Notes: a model not told the origin generated them from the sequence alone. Shown: positions 52,120-62,158, numbered from the stretch's first letter. The stretch is 64,000 bases of DNA from Streptomyces venezuelae (GCF_008642295.1 NZ_CP029190.1:5811501-5875500), one strand, 5' to 3'. Numbers and translations are program-made.

Positions 52120-53100
52120 TCAGCCGCCGCCCACCGGCCGGGCCGCGGGAGTACGGGCGGTGCGCTCGGCGTGGGCGGGGCGGCGGCTGCCGGCCGGGGT
52201 GAGCGGGGTGCGGTCGGCCCGGATGATGTGCGGCCGGACCGTGAGGTGCGTGGCGGGCCGGGGCACCACGGAGTGGGTGGCCGTCCGGGCGCCGATCGGG
52301 GCGGGGGCCGCAGCCGGAGCCGGGCTCCGGCCCTGCCCTGCCGACCGGCCGAGGACCTGGGCCCGCAGCTCGAAGATCAGCGCCTCCGCGCGGGCGATGA
52401 GCGGCTCGAACCAGGGCAGGGCGAGCAGGATCAGCAGGCCTGCGGCCCAGCCGAGCAGCACATCGCTGACCCAGTGGGTGCCCAGGTAGACGGTGGTGGC
52501 GCCGACGCTCAGCGCGACCACGGCGGACAGCACCGACAGGTTCCGCCGGGTGCGCACGGTGGACGCCAGGTAGGCGAGGATGCCCCAGGTGACCACCGCG
52601 TTGGCGGTGTGACCGGAAGGGAATATATCGCCGCCGGCGAAGAGTTCGGCGGATCCGATCTGGGTGGCGTAGTGCGGACCGAGCCGGCCCAGACCGAGCT
52701 TCACGGCGCCCACCGTGACATTGAGCAGCAACAGTGCCACGCCGAGGGTGAGCAGCGGGCGCAGGGTGTGCTGCCGCCAGGAGCGCCAGCCGAGCCAGGC
52801 GGCGACCATGACCGCGGTGGGCCCGCGCTGGCCGAGCACGACCAGGTAGTCGAGGAAGGCGTGCAGCTCCGGCCACTGCTCGTAGGGCCGCCAGAACATG
52901 ACCTGCCAGTCCAGCCGGACCAGCCAGGAAGTGGTCAGGACGGCCACCACGATGGCCAGATAGAACACGAAGGTCGAAGCGAAGAGCACCACACGGTGCC
53001 GGCTCATCTGCGGCGTCTGCAGATGAGCCGGTCGTTCGGGTTCACGGTCCAGGCGGGCGAACAGCCGCTCCAGACGGGTGAATGATGGTTCGGTACGCAC
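52120..53100 (-). CDS. PAP2-family membrane phosphatase
   Basis: This 326-residue protein has about six membrane helices. The acid phosphatase signature is complete: KLGLGRLGP (KX6RP), FPSGHTAN, and YLGTHWVSDVLLG (SR-x5-H-x3-D type His-Asp). Members dephosphorylate phosphatidate or undecaprenyl diphosphate. The C-terminal 80 residues are a disordered Arg/Pro/Ala tail. The start is taken as GTG 53100; TAACGT lies 7 bases upstream, fitting a leaderless mRNA. ATG 53007 (MSRHRVVLF) is an alternative. Confidence 0.88.
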   Translation of the reverse strand: MRTEPSFTRLERLFARLDREPERPAHLQTPQMSRHRVVLFASTFVFYLAIVVAVLTTSWLVRLDWQVMFWRPYEQWPELHAFLDYLVVLGQRGPTAVMVAAWLGWRSWRQHTLRPLLTLGVALLLLNVTVGAVKLGLGRLGPHYATQIGSAELFAGGDIFPSGHTANAVVTWGILAYLASTVRTRRNLSVLSAVVALSVGATTVYLGTHWVSDVLLGWAAGLLILLALPWFEPLIARAEALIFELRAQVLGRSAGQGRSPAPAAAPAPIGARTATHSVVPRPATHLTVRPHIIRADRTPLTPAGSRRPAHAERTARTPAARPVGGG

Positions 53101-53313
53101 TCAATCGACGTTACCGCGCGCGCGTGGGTCACCCGGTCGAATCGCGGGGTTTGTGATGACCATGTGATGTGGAGTAGGTCTCAGTCGGAGCCTTATTCCG
53201 GGTAATCCGGCATTGCCTTCGGTGTTCTCTTCCGGCGTGTTCGGCAATTGCTCCGAATCTTTATCCGAGTTTTATGCGAAGTGCCGAATGTGCCGCCGGA
53301 ATTCGAGATTCCG

Positions 53314-54429
53314 CTATGGCGGTCCGGAGCCGTTCAGCCAGAACGCGCCGTAGACCGCCGCCGCCAGGGCTGCCACGCCCAGCACCGCAGCCGCCCGCCG
53401 GGTCCGCCACCGGGCCAGCGCCACGGCCACCGGCAGCAGCAGCGGGAACGCGGGCAGCAGCAGCCGCGGCTTCGACCCGAAGTACCCCGAGGCGCACAGC
53501 GCCAGCGCCACCACGATCCCGCAGTACACCAGCAGCGCCACCGGCTGCCGCTGCCGTACGCACAGCACGTACAGCCACAGCACCAGCAGCACCCCCGCGA
53601 TCAGGCCCACCCCGGCCGGCCAGGCCGCGGAGGCGAGCCGGCCGCCGATGAACCGGGCGAAGGCGAGCCCGCCGTCGAAGCCGTTGCCCCAGCCGCCCTG
53701 CACCCGCAGATAGCCGAGCAGCCCCTCGCCGGTGTGCGCCCCCACCCACAGCACGTACGCCGCCGCACCCGCCGGAGCCAGCAGTACGCCCACCGCCGTA
53801 CGCCAGGACGCCTGCCCGCGGCGCAGCGCCAGGACCGCCGCCACCCACACCGCGGCCACCACCGCGGCCCCCACCGGCCGGGTCAGCCCGGCGCCCGCCG
53901 CGAGCGCGCCCGCCGTGATCCAGTGCCCGCGCAGCACCCCGTACAGCGACCAGGCCGCCAGCGCCGTGAACAGCGCCTCGCTGTAGGCCATCGACTGCAC
54001 GACGCCCACCGGCAGCGCCGCCCAGGCCGCTACCGCGCACACCCCGGCCCGCCGGCCGTACAGCAGATCGGCCACGGCGAAGATGCCCCAGGCCGCGGCG
54101 AGCCCGGCGAGCGCCGACACCACCAGTCCCGCCGAGCCGTGACCGAGTCCGGTCACGGCCGCGATCGCCCGCTCCAGCCAGGGCAGCAGCGGGAAGAAGG
54201 CCAGGTTCGAGTGGACGTCCCCGTTCGGGAGCACGATCTCGTACCCGTACCCCTCGGCGGCGATCCGGGCGTACCAGAGGGAGTCCCAGCGGGCCGAGAG
54301 CAAGGTGTGCGGACTGCTGCCCGCCACCGCCCCCCACACACCGAGCACGGCCAGTCCGAGCAGCCGGACCGCCGCGAAGGCGAGGAGCGCGGGCGCGGCC
54401 CGGCGCAGGGCAAGATCTTTCACGGGCAT
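53314..54429 (-). CDS. Membrane mannosyltransferase-like protein (PIG-V/GT-C type)
   Basis: This 371-residue protein has about 9-10 hydrophobic helices and the GT-C-type loop ARWDSLWYARIAAEGYGYE after the first helix, followed by NLAFFPLLPWLERA, as in PIG-V-like mannosyltransferases using polyprenyl-phosphate sugars. The start ATG at 54427-54429 (MPVKDLALRR) is chosen at the beginning of homology; the frame is open upstream. The 213 bp between this gene and PAP2 hold no gene. Substrate and acceptor are unknown. Confidence 0.85.
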   Translation of the reverse strand: MPVKDLALRRAAPALLAFAAVRLLGLAVLGVWGAVAGSSPHTLLSARWDSLWYARIAAEGYGYEIVLPNGDVHSNLAFFPLLPWLERAIAAVTGLGHGSAGLVVSALAGLAAAWGIFAVADLLYGRRAGVCAVAAWAALPVGVVQSMAYSEALFTALAAWSLYGVLRGHWITAGALAAGAGLTRPVGAAVVAAVWVAAVLALRRGQASWRTAVGVLLAPAGAAAYVLWVGAHTGEGLLGYLRVQGGWGNGFDGGLAFARFIGGRLASAAWPAGVGLIAGVLLVLWLYVLCVRQRQPVALLVYCGIVVALALCASGYFGSKPRLLLPAFPLLLPVAVALARWRTRRAAAVLGVAALAAAVYGAFWLNGSGPP

Positions 54430-54706
54430 GATTATCGGTGGCCGGGGCCCGCGACCGCGGAGCCGGCCGCCGCGCGCGCAGAACCACGGGCCGTGACCGG
54501 GCGTGTACACGGGGGGAGGTGAGTGGCGTACGCCACACCCCGGCGGCCGTCGGGGTGAGAGCTTGACCACGTGATGCATGTCCGAACTCGCGTACGCTGG
54601 CGGTTCACTCGCGTGTCGATGCCGGGCCCCGCTACGTCAAGCCGCTCACCCGCGGCACATCAATGCTGGTCCGCCGAGTGCGAGGGATCACCTGGGAGGT
54701 ACATGC

Positions 54707-56431
54707 ATGTCAGGGACGAACACGGCCGGCCGCAACCGGACCCCTTCCCCCTGGCAGTCGTGGCAACGGCTCACCGATGCCCGGGGCGGCGCCAACCGCT
54801 GGGTCGTCCTGGCGGTCCTGTGCGTCAGCCTGGTCCTCGTCGCGCTCGACGCGACGATCCTGCACGTCGCCGTCCCCTCCGTCACCGAGGACCTGCGCCC
54901 CGGCTCCATCGAGCTGCTGTGGATCGTCGACGCGTACCCCCTGGTGTGCGCCTCGCTGCTGATCCTCTTCGGCACCCTCGGCGACCGGGTCGGGCGGCGC
55001 CGGATCCTGCTGCTCGGCTACATGCTGTTCGGCGTGGCCTCCGCGATCGCGGCGCTGGCCGACAACGCACAGATACTGATCGCCGCCCGGGCCCTGCTCG
55101 GTATCGGCGGCGCCATGATCATGCCTGCCACCCTGTCGATCCTGCGACAGGTTTTTCCCGACCGGCGTGAGCGGGCCCTGGCCATCGGCATCTGGACGGC
55201 CGTCGCCGCGGTCGGCGCGGCCAGCGGACCGGTCCTCGGCGGCCTCCTCGTCCAGCACTTCTGGTGGGGTTCCGTCTTCCTGATCAACATCCCGCTGATG
55301 GCCCTGATCCTCCCGCTCGGCCGCTGGCTGCTGCCGGAGTCCCGGGGCACGGCGGACGGGCCGTGGGACGTGGTCGGAGCGCTGATGGCGGCGGCCGGCG
55401 TGCTGGCCGTGGTACTCGGCGTCAAGCGGGCCGGCGCCGACCAGAGCTTCCTCGACGCGATGGCCTTCGGGCCGCTGCTGCTGGGGGCGGTGCTGCTGGT
55501 GCTGTTCGTACGGCGGCAGAAGCGGCGGGTGCACCCGCTGATCGACATGCGGATGTTCTCCCGGGCCACCTTCACCACCTCGGTGGGCTGCATCGTGCTG
55601 GCCATGCTGGCGCTGGTCGGCCTGGAGCTGATCGCCGTCCAGTACCTCCAGCTGGTGCTGCACCTGTCCCCGCTGGAGACCGGCCTGCGGCTGCTGCCGC
55701 TCACCTTCGCCGCGATGGCCGCGGGCGGCACCGGCTCCTACACCCTGAACCGGATCGGCCCGCGGGCCATGGTCTCGCTGGGCTTCGTGCTGACCGCGCT
55801 GGCCGTACTGCTGCTGACCCTGATGGGCCAGCACGACCGGCCGCTGCTGCTGACCGTGGGGTTCGTACTGCTCGGTTTCGGACTGCAGACCACCCTGTTC
55901 GCGGCGTACGAGTCGATGCTCAGCGAGGCGCCGGCGGAGGCGGCGGGCGGCGCGGCGGCCATCGGCGAGACCTCGTACCAGCTGGGTGCGGGCATGGGCA
56001 TCGCCCTGCTCGGCAGCGTCATGAACGCGGCGTACGCGCCGGGCCTGACGGATGTGCCGGGGGTCTCGGCGGCCGATTCCGCCGGGGCGGTGAACTCGCT
56101 GGGCGAGGCGTACCAGATCGCGGCGGGGCTGGGCGGGCCGGCCGGCGAGGCGCTGTACGCGGCGGCCCGGAGCTCGTTCGTGACCGGGCTGCACGTCACG
56201 CTGCTGGTGAGCGCGGCGCTGCTGGCGGCGGGAGCGCTGATGGCGCTGAAGCTGCCGAGGACCATGGAGTGCGCGGACTCCGTCGACACCGACCGCGACC
56301 CGGCTCCGGCCCATGCCTCGACTCAGGCCCAGGCCCACGCCTCGGCCGCGGCTTCGTCCCGGCCGGTGCCGGCCGGCCGCATCCCGTCCCCGGCGAAGCC
56401 GGACCGCGCCTTCGACGGCCGCCGGGTCTGA
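54707..56431 (+). CDS. MFS transporter, DHA2 (14-helix) drug-efflux type
   Basis: This 574-residue proton-driven efflux pump has a first helix RWVVLAVLCVSLVLVALDATILHVAVP with the DHA2 motif LDATI, then GTLGDRVGRRR (motif A), IGGAMIMPATLSIL and AASGPVLGGLLVQHFWW (motif C). About 14 helices are present, and the C-terminal 60 residues are a disordered Ala/His tail. ATG 54707 has GGGAGGT 7 bases upstream. It is divergent from the mannosyltransferase gene; the 277 bp between them contain TTGACC at 54564 but no clear paired -10. Confidence 0.92.
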   Translation: MSGTNTAGRNRTPSPWQSWQRLTDARGGANRWVVLAVLCVSLVLVALDATILHVAVPSVTEDLRPGSIELLWIVDAYPLVCASLLILFGTLGDRVGRRRILLLGYMLFGVASAIAALADNAQILIAARALLGIGGAMIMPATLSILRQVFPDRRERALAIGIWTAVAAVGAASGPVLGGLLVQHFWWGSVFLINIPLMALILPLGRWLLPESRGTADGPWDVVGALMAAAGVLAVVLGVKRAGADQSFLDAMAFGPLLLGAVLLVLFVRRQKRRVHPLIDMRMFSRATFTTSVGCIVLAMLALVGLELIAVQYLQLVLHLSPLETGLRLLPLTFAAMAAGGTGSYTLNRIGPRAMVSLGFVLTALAVLLLTLMGQHDRPLLLTVGFVLLGFGLQTTLFAAYESMLSEAPAEAAGGAAAIGETSYQLGAGMGIALLGSVMNAAYAPGLTDVPGVSAADSAGAVNSLGEAYQIAAGLGGPAGEALYAAARSSFVTGLHVTLLVSAALLAAGALMALKLPRTMECADSVDTDRDPAPAHASTQAQAHASAAASSRPVPAGRIPSPAKPDRAFDGRRV

Positions 56432-57011
56432 CGGCCCCGGCCGCGCCCGAGCGCGGCGCCGCCGCCGGGGCCGGTCCCCGGGACTCGTACGAACGCCGGC
56501 GCCGGCGCCGGTGGCGGGTCTGCGCCCCGGCCTCCTGCGGGTGCACGGGCTTCGCCCGGCGCCCGTTTTCCGGGCGCTCCGCGCGGGCGCCGGGTCGGAC
56601 GGCCGCCCGCGCTCGAGCGCGGCGCCGCTGCTGGGGGCCGGCCCCCGGAGTCGTGCGCCTCGAACGCCGTCGGCGCCGGTGGCGGGGCTGGGCCCCGGCC
56701 TGCTGCGGGTGCACCAGGGCTTCGCCCGGCACCCGCTTTCGGGCGCTCCGCGCCCAGTGCCCTCAAACGCGTTCCAGCCCGCGCTGCGGGCCCACGGTCC
56801 GCGGCGTCCCCCGAGCCGCCGAGCCGCCGAGCCGAGCCGACGGGACGGGCGGGCCGGTCCGGCCCGCCGCGGCTTCGGCGGGCCGGACCCGGCCGCAACG
56901 CCCCGGCGGGGCCGGAAGGGCGGGGCTGGACGGGGTGATCGCAGGGGGTTAGCGTCGGCCGCGCGGGGAGACCCGCACTGCTGGAATTCCCGACTCCGCC
57001 GGAGGCAACCC
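56432..57011. repeat. GC-rich intergenic repeats between the MFS gene and the acyl-CoA dehydrogenase gene
   Basis: The 580 bp hold no credible gene. A unit of about 137 bp beginning CGAGCGCGGCGCCGC occurs at 56448-56584 and again, imperfectly, at 56614-56753, containing GCTTCGCCC hairpins and the shared GGGCGCTCCGCGC end. A run of GAGCCGCC triplets follows near 56813-56835. The style resembles the repeats at 11776-11896. Confidence 0.6.
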
Positions 57012-58178
57012 GTGTTCGTGCCCACCGACCCCCTCGGACTCGACGAGCTGCTCGGCCCCGAGGACCTCGCCATCCGCGACACCGTGCGCAGCTGGGCCGC
57101 CGACCGGGTGCTGCCGCACATCGCCGAGTGGTACGAGAACGGGGAACTGCCCGGCATCCGGGAGCTCGCCCGGGAACTGGGCTCGCTCGGTGCGCTCGGC
57201 ATGTCCCTGGAGGGGTACGGCTGTGCGGGCGCGAGTGCCGTGCAGTACGGGCTGGCCTGCCTGGAACTGGAGGCCGCGGACTCCGGGATCCGCTCGCTGG
57301 TCTCCGTACAGGGCTCGCTCGCCATGTACGCGATCCACCGCTTCGGCTCCGAGGAGCAGAAGCAGCGCTGGCTGCCCGGCATGGCCGCCGGCGAGCTGAT
57401 CGGCTGCTTCGGGCTGACCGAACCGGACGTCGGCTCCGACCCCGCCGCCATGCGTACGTACGCCAAGCGCGACGGCACCGACTGGGTGCTGACCGGCCGC
57501 AAGATGTGGATCACCAACGGGTCGGTGGCCTCGGTCGCGGTGGTCTGGGCGCAGACCGACGAGGGAATCCGCGGGTTCGCCGTCCCCACCGACACCGCCG
57601 GGTTCTCGGCCCCCGAGATCAAGCACAAGTGGTCCCTGCGGGCCAGTGTCACCAGCGAGCTCGTCCTGGACGAGGTGCGGCTGCCGGCCGATGCCGTGCT
57701 GCCCGGGGTCACCGGCCTCAAGGGCCCGCTCGGCTGTCTCAGCCACGCCCGCTACGGGATCGTCTGGGGTTCCATGGGCGCGGCGCGCGCCAGTTTCGAG
57801 GCCGCCCTCGACTATGCGCGGACGCGGGAACAGTTCGGGAGGCCCATCGGCGGCTTCCAGCTCACCCAGGCCAAGCTCGCCGACATGGCGCTGGAACTGC
57901 ACAAGGGGATTCTGCTCGCCCACCACCTGGGGCGCCGGATGGACGCCGGAAGCCTGCGGCCGGAGCAGATCAGCTTCGGCAAGCTCAACAACGTCCGCGA
58001 GGCCATCGAGATCTGCCGCACCGCACGCACGATCCTCGGCGCCAACGGGATCAGCCTCGAATACCCCGTCATGCGGCACGCGACCAACCTCGAATCGGTC
58101 CTCACCTACGAGGGAACCGTCGAGATGCACCAGTTGGTGCTGGGCAAGGCGCTCACCGGACTGGATGCCTTCCGGTAG
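57012..58178 (+). CDS. Acyl-CoA dehydrogenase, glutaryl-CoA dehydrogenase-like
   Basis: This 388-residue flavoenzyme has the FAD/substrate segments CFGLTEPDVGSDPAAMRT and GRKMWITNGSVA. LSHARYGIVWGSMGAARA is typical of the glutaryl-CoA branch, and the catalytic Glu is in LTYEGTVEMHQLVLGKALTG. GTG 57012 has GGAGG 6 bases upstream. It would oxidise and decarboxylate glutaryl-CoA from lysine or tryptophan breakdown; other short acyl-CoAs cannot be excluded. Confidence 0.92.
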   Translation: MFVPTDPLGLDELLGPEDLAIRDTVRSWAADRVLPHIAEWYENGELPGIRELARELGSLGALGMSLEGYGCAGASAVQYGLACLELEAADSGIRSLVSVQGSLAMYAIHRFGSEEQKQRWLPGMAAGELIGCFGLTEPDVGSDPAAMRTYAKRDGTDWVLTGRKMWITNGSVASVAVVWAQTDEGIRGFAVPTDTAGFSAPEIKHKWSLRASVTSELVLDEVRLPADAVLPGVTGLKGPLGCLSHARYGIVWGSMGAARASFEAALDYARTREQFGRPIGGFQLTQAKLADMALELHKGILLAHHLGRRMDAGSLRPEQISFGKLNNVREAIEICRTARTILGANGISLEYPVMRHATNLESVLTYEGTVEMHQLVLGKALTGLDAFR

Positions 58179-58204
58179 ACCGGTGCAACCGGTGAGGGCC
58201 CTGC

Positions 58205-58651
58205 TCAGCTCTGGTTGAAGAAGCCGTCGGCGGCGCGTCCGTTCGCCTCGCCGTTCACGATCTGGGTGTCGGCCGGGGTCAGCAGGAAGACCCTGGTCGC
58301 CACCCGCTCGATCGAGCCGCGCAGGCCGAAGGTCAGGCCGGCCGCGAAGTCGACCACGCGCTTCGCGTCTGCCGGGTCCATCGAGGACAGGTTCACGATG
58401 ACCGGAACGCCCTCGCGGAACAGCTCGCCGATGCCCCGTGCGTCACGGAACCCGTCCGGGGTGACCGTGGCGATCCGCCGGCCGTGCTCGACGGCGGACT
58501 CCGACGCCACCTTCACCCGGGGGTCGGTGACCCACTGGTCGCCGGCGTGCGGACCCTGCGGAGCCTCCGCGTACTCGTCGTCGTAGTAACGCTCGTCGTC
58601 GCTGTCCTCTACGAGACCCAGCCACGCACTCGCCTTGCGCACCGAACCCAT
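58205..58651 (-). CDS. sflA: SepF-like cell-division-associated protein
   Basis: This 148-residue protein has an N-terminal segment [15 protein letters not shown], an acidic Tyr-rich linker ([14 protein letters not shown]), and the SepF domain [47 protein letters not shown] lies before the ATG. Streptomyces has sepF beside ftsZ and SepF-like paralogues elsewhere; the DUF5685 neighbour matches the locus I recall for sflA, so the symbol rests on context. It likely tunes FtsZ-ring assembly. Confidence 0.9.
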   Translation of the reverse strand: MGSVRKASAWLGLVEDSDDERYYDDEYAEAPQGPHAGDQWVTDPRVKVASESAVEHGRRIATVTPDGFRDARGIGELFREGVPVIVNLSSMDPADAKRVVDFAAGLTFGLRGSIERVATRVFLLTPADTQIVNGEANGRAADGFFNQS

Positions 58652-58939
58652 GGACGCCTCCTTTCACCGCGGCTGTCGTCTGTCTTCATCTCCGCAATCC
58701 CTATGGTCGTCCATGATGCTGACAACGCGCCAAGTGGATAGCCGCCGCGCAGGGGTTTCGTGACGGTACTGGTGCAGAACATCCGGTGCACGCTCAAGGT
58801 TCTCGGGAGCTACCACTGCTGTCTGAGTGAAAATACGACCACTGCCTCCGTGCGGGTGACCTCAGCGGACGTACGGGTGAAGGCCGTGGCTGGGTACGAT
58901 GCCCCGCACGCACGCATATGAACCACGGGGGATCCACTT
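58652..58939. promoter_or_regulatory. Divergent promoter region of the SepF-like and DUF5685 genes
   Basis: The 288 bp between the two divergent genes contain no gene. CATATG at 58914-58919 is the most -10-like hexamer for the DUF5685 gene, giving a short leader with GGGGGA as ribosome-binding site. The pairing of the two genes around one region suggests shared timing, which is inference. Confidence 0.5.
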
Positions 58940-60217
58940 TTGTTCGGCATCGTCAGACCCTGCACGCACCGGCTCGGCGAACGGTTCACGACGGAGTGGA
59001 CGGCCCATCTCTGCGGACTCTGCCTGGCACTTCGAGGGGAGCACGGGCAGGCCTCCAGGATCGTCACCAACTACGACGGCCTGCTGGTCTCCGTTTTGAC
59101 GGAGGCTCAGTCCGGACCGGTGGCGGGCACCCGGCGCACCGCGGGCCCCTGCCCGCTGCGCGGGATGCGCACCGCACCGGTGGCCCAGGGTGAGGGTGCC
59201 CGGCTCGCCGCGGCCGTTTCGCTGGTGCTCGCCTCGGCGAAGATACGGGACCACGTGGCGGACCGGGACGGCCTGTTGGCGCGGGCCCCGATAGCCGCCG
59301 CCGCGCGCCGGGTGGCCCGGGGCTGGGACCGGGCCGGTGCCCGGACCGGGGCCGCGCTCGGCTTCGACACCGCCGTGCTCGTCGACGCGGTGGACCGGCA
59401 GACCGGCATCGAGGCGCTGGCCGGCCCCGGCACCTCCCTGCTGGTGGTGACGGAGCCGACCGAGACGGCCACCGCCGCCGCCTTCGCCCATACCGCGACC
59501 CTGGCCGGACGGCCGGGCAACGCTCCCGCGCTCGCCGAGGCGGGCCGCTACTTCGGGCGGCTCGCGCATCTGCTGGACGCCGTGGAGGACCGGGCGGCGG
59601 ACGCGGCGGCCGGCGCCTGGAACCCGCTGACCGCGACCGGGACCCCGCTCGCCGAGGCGCGGCGGCTGTGCGAGGACGCGCTGCACGGGATCCGGCTGGC
59701 CCTGCACGACGCCGAGTTCGCGGACGGCAGGCTCGCGCACCGGCTGCTGGTCCACGAACTGCGCGCCTCGGTGGACCGGGCGTTCGGGACGAGCAGCTGC
59801 GGGCACTCGGGGCTCGCCGTCACCGCCTCGGACGGAGCGGGCCCGGGCCAGGGCCCGTACGGGGGCGGTCCGGCGTACGGAGGTCCTGCGTACGGCGGCC
59901 CGGCCGGCCCCAACCCGTACGGCGGGCCCTACGGCCAGAACCCCTACGGCGGCGGCGCGCCCGGCGGCCCCGGCGGCCCCGGCGGTCCGGGTATGCCTCC
60001 GCCGCTCGGACCCGGCGGCTTCGGTGCCCCGCAGCCGCCGAAGCGGCGCGGCTTCTGGGCGGGCTGCGCCGTCGCCATCGGGCTCTTCTGCACCTGCCAG
60101 GTCTGCTGTGCCAAGGAGTACGAGGGGCCCTGGTCCCGGAAGAAGCGGAAGGGCTGCTGCCGGGACTGCGACGGCTGCGACGGCTGCGAGTGCTGCTGCC
60201 CCTGCGACGGCTGCTGA
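58940..60217 (+). CDS. DUF5685 family protein with Cys-rich C-terminus
   Basis: This 425-residue protein starts at TTG 58940 (MFGIVRPCTHRLGERF) with GGGGGA about 9 bases upstream. Residues 1-285 form the helical DUF5685 domain with conserved cysteines in VRPC and HLCGLCLAL. Residues 290-365 are Gly/Pro/Tyr-rich. A hydrophobic segment (GFWAGCAVAIGLFC) then leads into a tail with 15 cysteines in the last 53 residues (e.g. CCRDCDGCDGCECCC), which should bind metal or form disulfides. The gene is the standard neighbour of the SepF-like gene; its role is unknown. Confidence 0.88.
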   Translation: MFGIVRPCTHRLGERFTTEWTAHLCGLCLALRGEHGQASRIVTNYDGLLVSVLTEAQSGPVAGTRRTAGPCPLRGMRTAPVAQGEGARLAAAVSLVLASAKIRDHVADRDGLLARAPIAAAARRVARGWDRAGARTGAALGFDTAVLVDAVDRQTGIEALAGPGTSLLVVTEPTETATAAAFAHTATLAGRPGNAPALAEAGRYFGRLAHLLDAVEDRAADAAAGAWNPLTATGTPLAEARRLCEDALHGIRLALHDAEFADGRLAHRLLVHELRASVDRAFGTSSCGHSGLAVTASDGAGPGQGPYGGGPAYGGPAYGGPAGPNPYGGPYGQNPYGGGAPGGPGGPGGPGMPPPLGPGGFGAPQPPKRRGFWAGCAVAIGLFCTCQVCCAKEYEGPWSRKKRKGCCRDCDGCDGCECCCPCDGC

Positions 60218-60323
60218 CCGGACCGGGCCGGACTGCTGACCGTTCCTCAGCCGCCGTACGCCACAGCTCCGTCCGGCCCATTGCGCCCGCGTCCCGGGTG
60301 CAGGTGTGGAAGCCTTGAGCGGC

Positions 60324-61132
60324 ATGAGCGATGACGAGGCCGCCGCCTGGCAGCAGTGGCACGAACACCGGGTGGACACGGTGTCCGCCCCGTACGGCGC
60401 ACTGGCCCTGACGGGGACCTTCTGGCTCGCCGACTACCCGGAAGGTCGAATTCCGGCCGTTCCGGGGCAGTGGCGCGAGAACGGCGATGCCGTCCTGCTC
60501 ACCGCCACGGCGGCCGACGGGCTCGTGCTCGAGGCGAGCCCTTCGCGGGCCGGGCCGAGCTCGGTGCCGACCCCGGTCCGCCCGCCCGCTCCCGGCTGCG
60601 GGCGGCCGGCCGGGTCCGACTGGTGCTCATCCGCCGCGAAGGCCTCTGGGCGGTCCGCGTGTTCGACCCCGGATCCGCGGCCCGGCGGGCCTTCACCGGC
60701 ATCGAGGCCACTCCCTACGACCCGGCGTATGTGCTGCCCGGCCGGTTCCGCCCCTACGACCGGGACCGGACCGTGCAGGTGGCGAACGCGGACGGCCGCC
60801 ACCGCGGCCTGGACCTCGGCGGCGAACTGCTCTTCGCTCACCGGGGAACCGGGCACAGCCTCCAGGTCACCGTCGACGAGGAGGACGGCAGCCTGTGGGC
60901 CGTCTTCGGCGATGCCACCGGCGGAGACTCCAGCTACCGCTTCCGCTTCCTCAGACCCGGCACCCCCGACCCGGGGGACGGCTCGGTGAGCGTGGACTTC
61001 AACCGGGCGCTGCTGCCGCCCTGCGCCTTCGCCGACCACTTCGTCTGTCCATTCCCGCCGCCCGGGAACACCCTGCCGTTCGCCGTCGAGGCAGGGGAGA
61101 GGCGGCTGAATCCCGCCCTTGCCGACCGGTAA
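60324..61132 (+). pseudogene. DUF1684 family gene, broken by a frameshift
   Basis: The start ATG 60324 opens a frame reading [37 protein letters not shown] and [13 protein letters not shown], matching the DUF1684 N-terminus. From about 60534 the homology moves to another frame ([16 protein letters not shown] through [18 protein letters not shown] to [21 protein letters not shown]) and ends at 61132. One base appears lost from a glycine codon in GAGG-CGAGCCC at 60531-60540. The joined product would be about 269 residues. Either a true mutation or a sequencing error is possible. Confidence 0.85.
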
Positions 61133-61257
61133 CCGCCCACAGCACAGTACCGAGCAGCGCTTGTCAGGACACGGCCAAGACTCGCAACCCACGGGCACCA
61201 GCCGTACCGCTGACTGCGCCTCACCGAACCCCCACACCCCCCACGGGAGGACGAGAA

Positions 61258-62151
61258 GTGAGGATCAAGCGCATCACCCCCACCCGGGCAGCCGCGATCG
61301 CGGCCGGCCTGGCCGCCGTCGCCGCGCTCGCCGTACCCGCCACGGCGGCAACCGCCGCCGACGACCAGCCCGCCGGCGGCTACAGCGCCGACCGGCTCGC
61401 CTCGGCCGACGCATCACTGCTGCGCGCCGATGTCGCGGGCACCGCCTGGCACACCGACGCGGCCACCGGCACCGTGGTGGTCACCGCCGACTCCACCGTC
61501 TCCGCCGCCGACATCGCCAAGATCAAGCGGGAGGCCGGCCGGGACGCCGGCGCCCTGCGCATCGAGCGCACCCCGGGCAAGCTCACCAAACTGCTCTCCG
61601 GCGGCGATGCCATCTACGCCTCCAGCTGGCGCTGCTCGGCGGGCTTCAACGTGCGCAGCGGCAGTACGTACTACGTGCTGACGGCCGGCCACTGCACCGA
61701 CGGCGCGGGCACCTGGTACACCAACTCGTCCCGGACCACGGCCATCGGGCCGACGGTCGGCTCCAGCTTCCCCAACAACGACTACGGCCTGGTCCGCTAC
61801 GACAACGCCTCGCTGGCCCACCCGGGCACGGTCGGCAGCCAGGACATCACCACGGCCATCGACGCCACCGTGGGCCTGTCGGTGACCCGGCGCGGCTCCA
61901 CCACCGGCATCCACAGCGGCCAGGTCACCGGCCTCAACGCCACGGTCAACTACGGCGGCGGTGACATCGTCTACGGCATGATCCGCACCAATGTGTGCGC
62001 GGAGCCCGGGGACAGCGGCGGCCCGCTCTACTCCGGCACCCGGGCGGTCGGGCTGACCTCGGGCGGCAGCGGCAACTGCTCCTCCGGCGGCACGACCTTC
62101 TTCCAGCCGGTCCGGGAAGCGCTGAGCGCCTATGGCGTGAGCGTGTACTGA
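61258..62151 (+). CDS. sprB: Streptogrisin B-like secreted serine protease
   Basis: This 297-residue pre-pro-protease of chymotrypsin family S1 has a signal peptide at residues 1-34 and a pro-region of about 78 residues (alpha-lytic pro-domain type). The mature enzyme is from about Leu113 ([12 protein letters not shown]) to the end, 185 residues, the length of streptogrisin B. The catalytic triad is His145 in LTAGHC, Asp175 in FPNNDYG and Ser253 in PGDSGGPL. The cysteines needed for two disulfides are present. GTG 61258 has GGGAGG 7 bases upstream. Near-identity of long blocks to known streptogrisin B supports the symbol. Confidence 0.93.
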   Translation: MRIKRITPTRAAAIAAGLAAVAALAVPATAATAADDQPAGGYSADRLASADASLLRADVAGTAWHTDAATGTVVVTADSTVSAADIAKIKREAGRDAGALRIERTPGKLTKLLSGGDAIYASSWRCSAGFNVRSGSTYYVLTAGHCTDGAGTWYTNSSRTTAIGPTVGSSFPNNDYGLVRYDNASLAHPGTVGSQDITTAIDATVGLSVTRRGSTTGIHSGQVTGLNATVNYGGGDIVYGMIRTNVCAEPGDSGGPLYSGTRAVGLTSGGSGNCSSGGTTFFQPVREALSAYGVSVY

Positions 62152-62158
62152 CGGCCGG

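Noticed and set aside
52034..52489. Plus-strand open frame of 151 codons
   Set aside because: It lies antisense to the well-supported PAP2 gene and has Arg/Ala/Gly noise composition.
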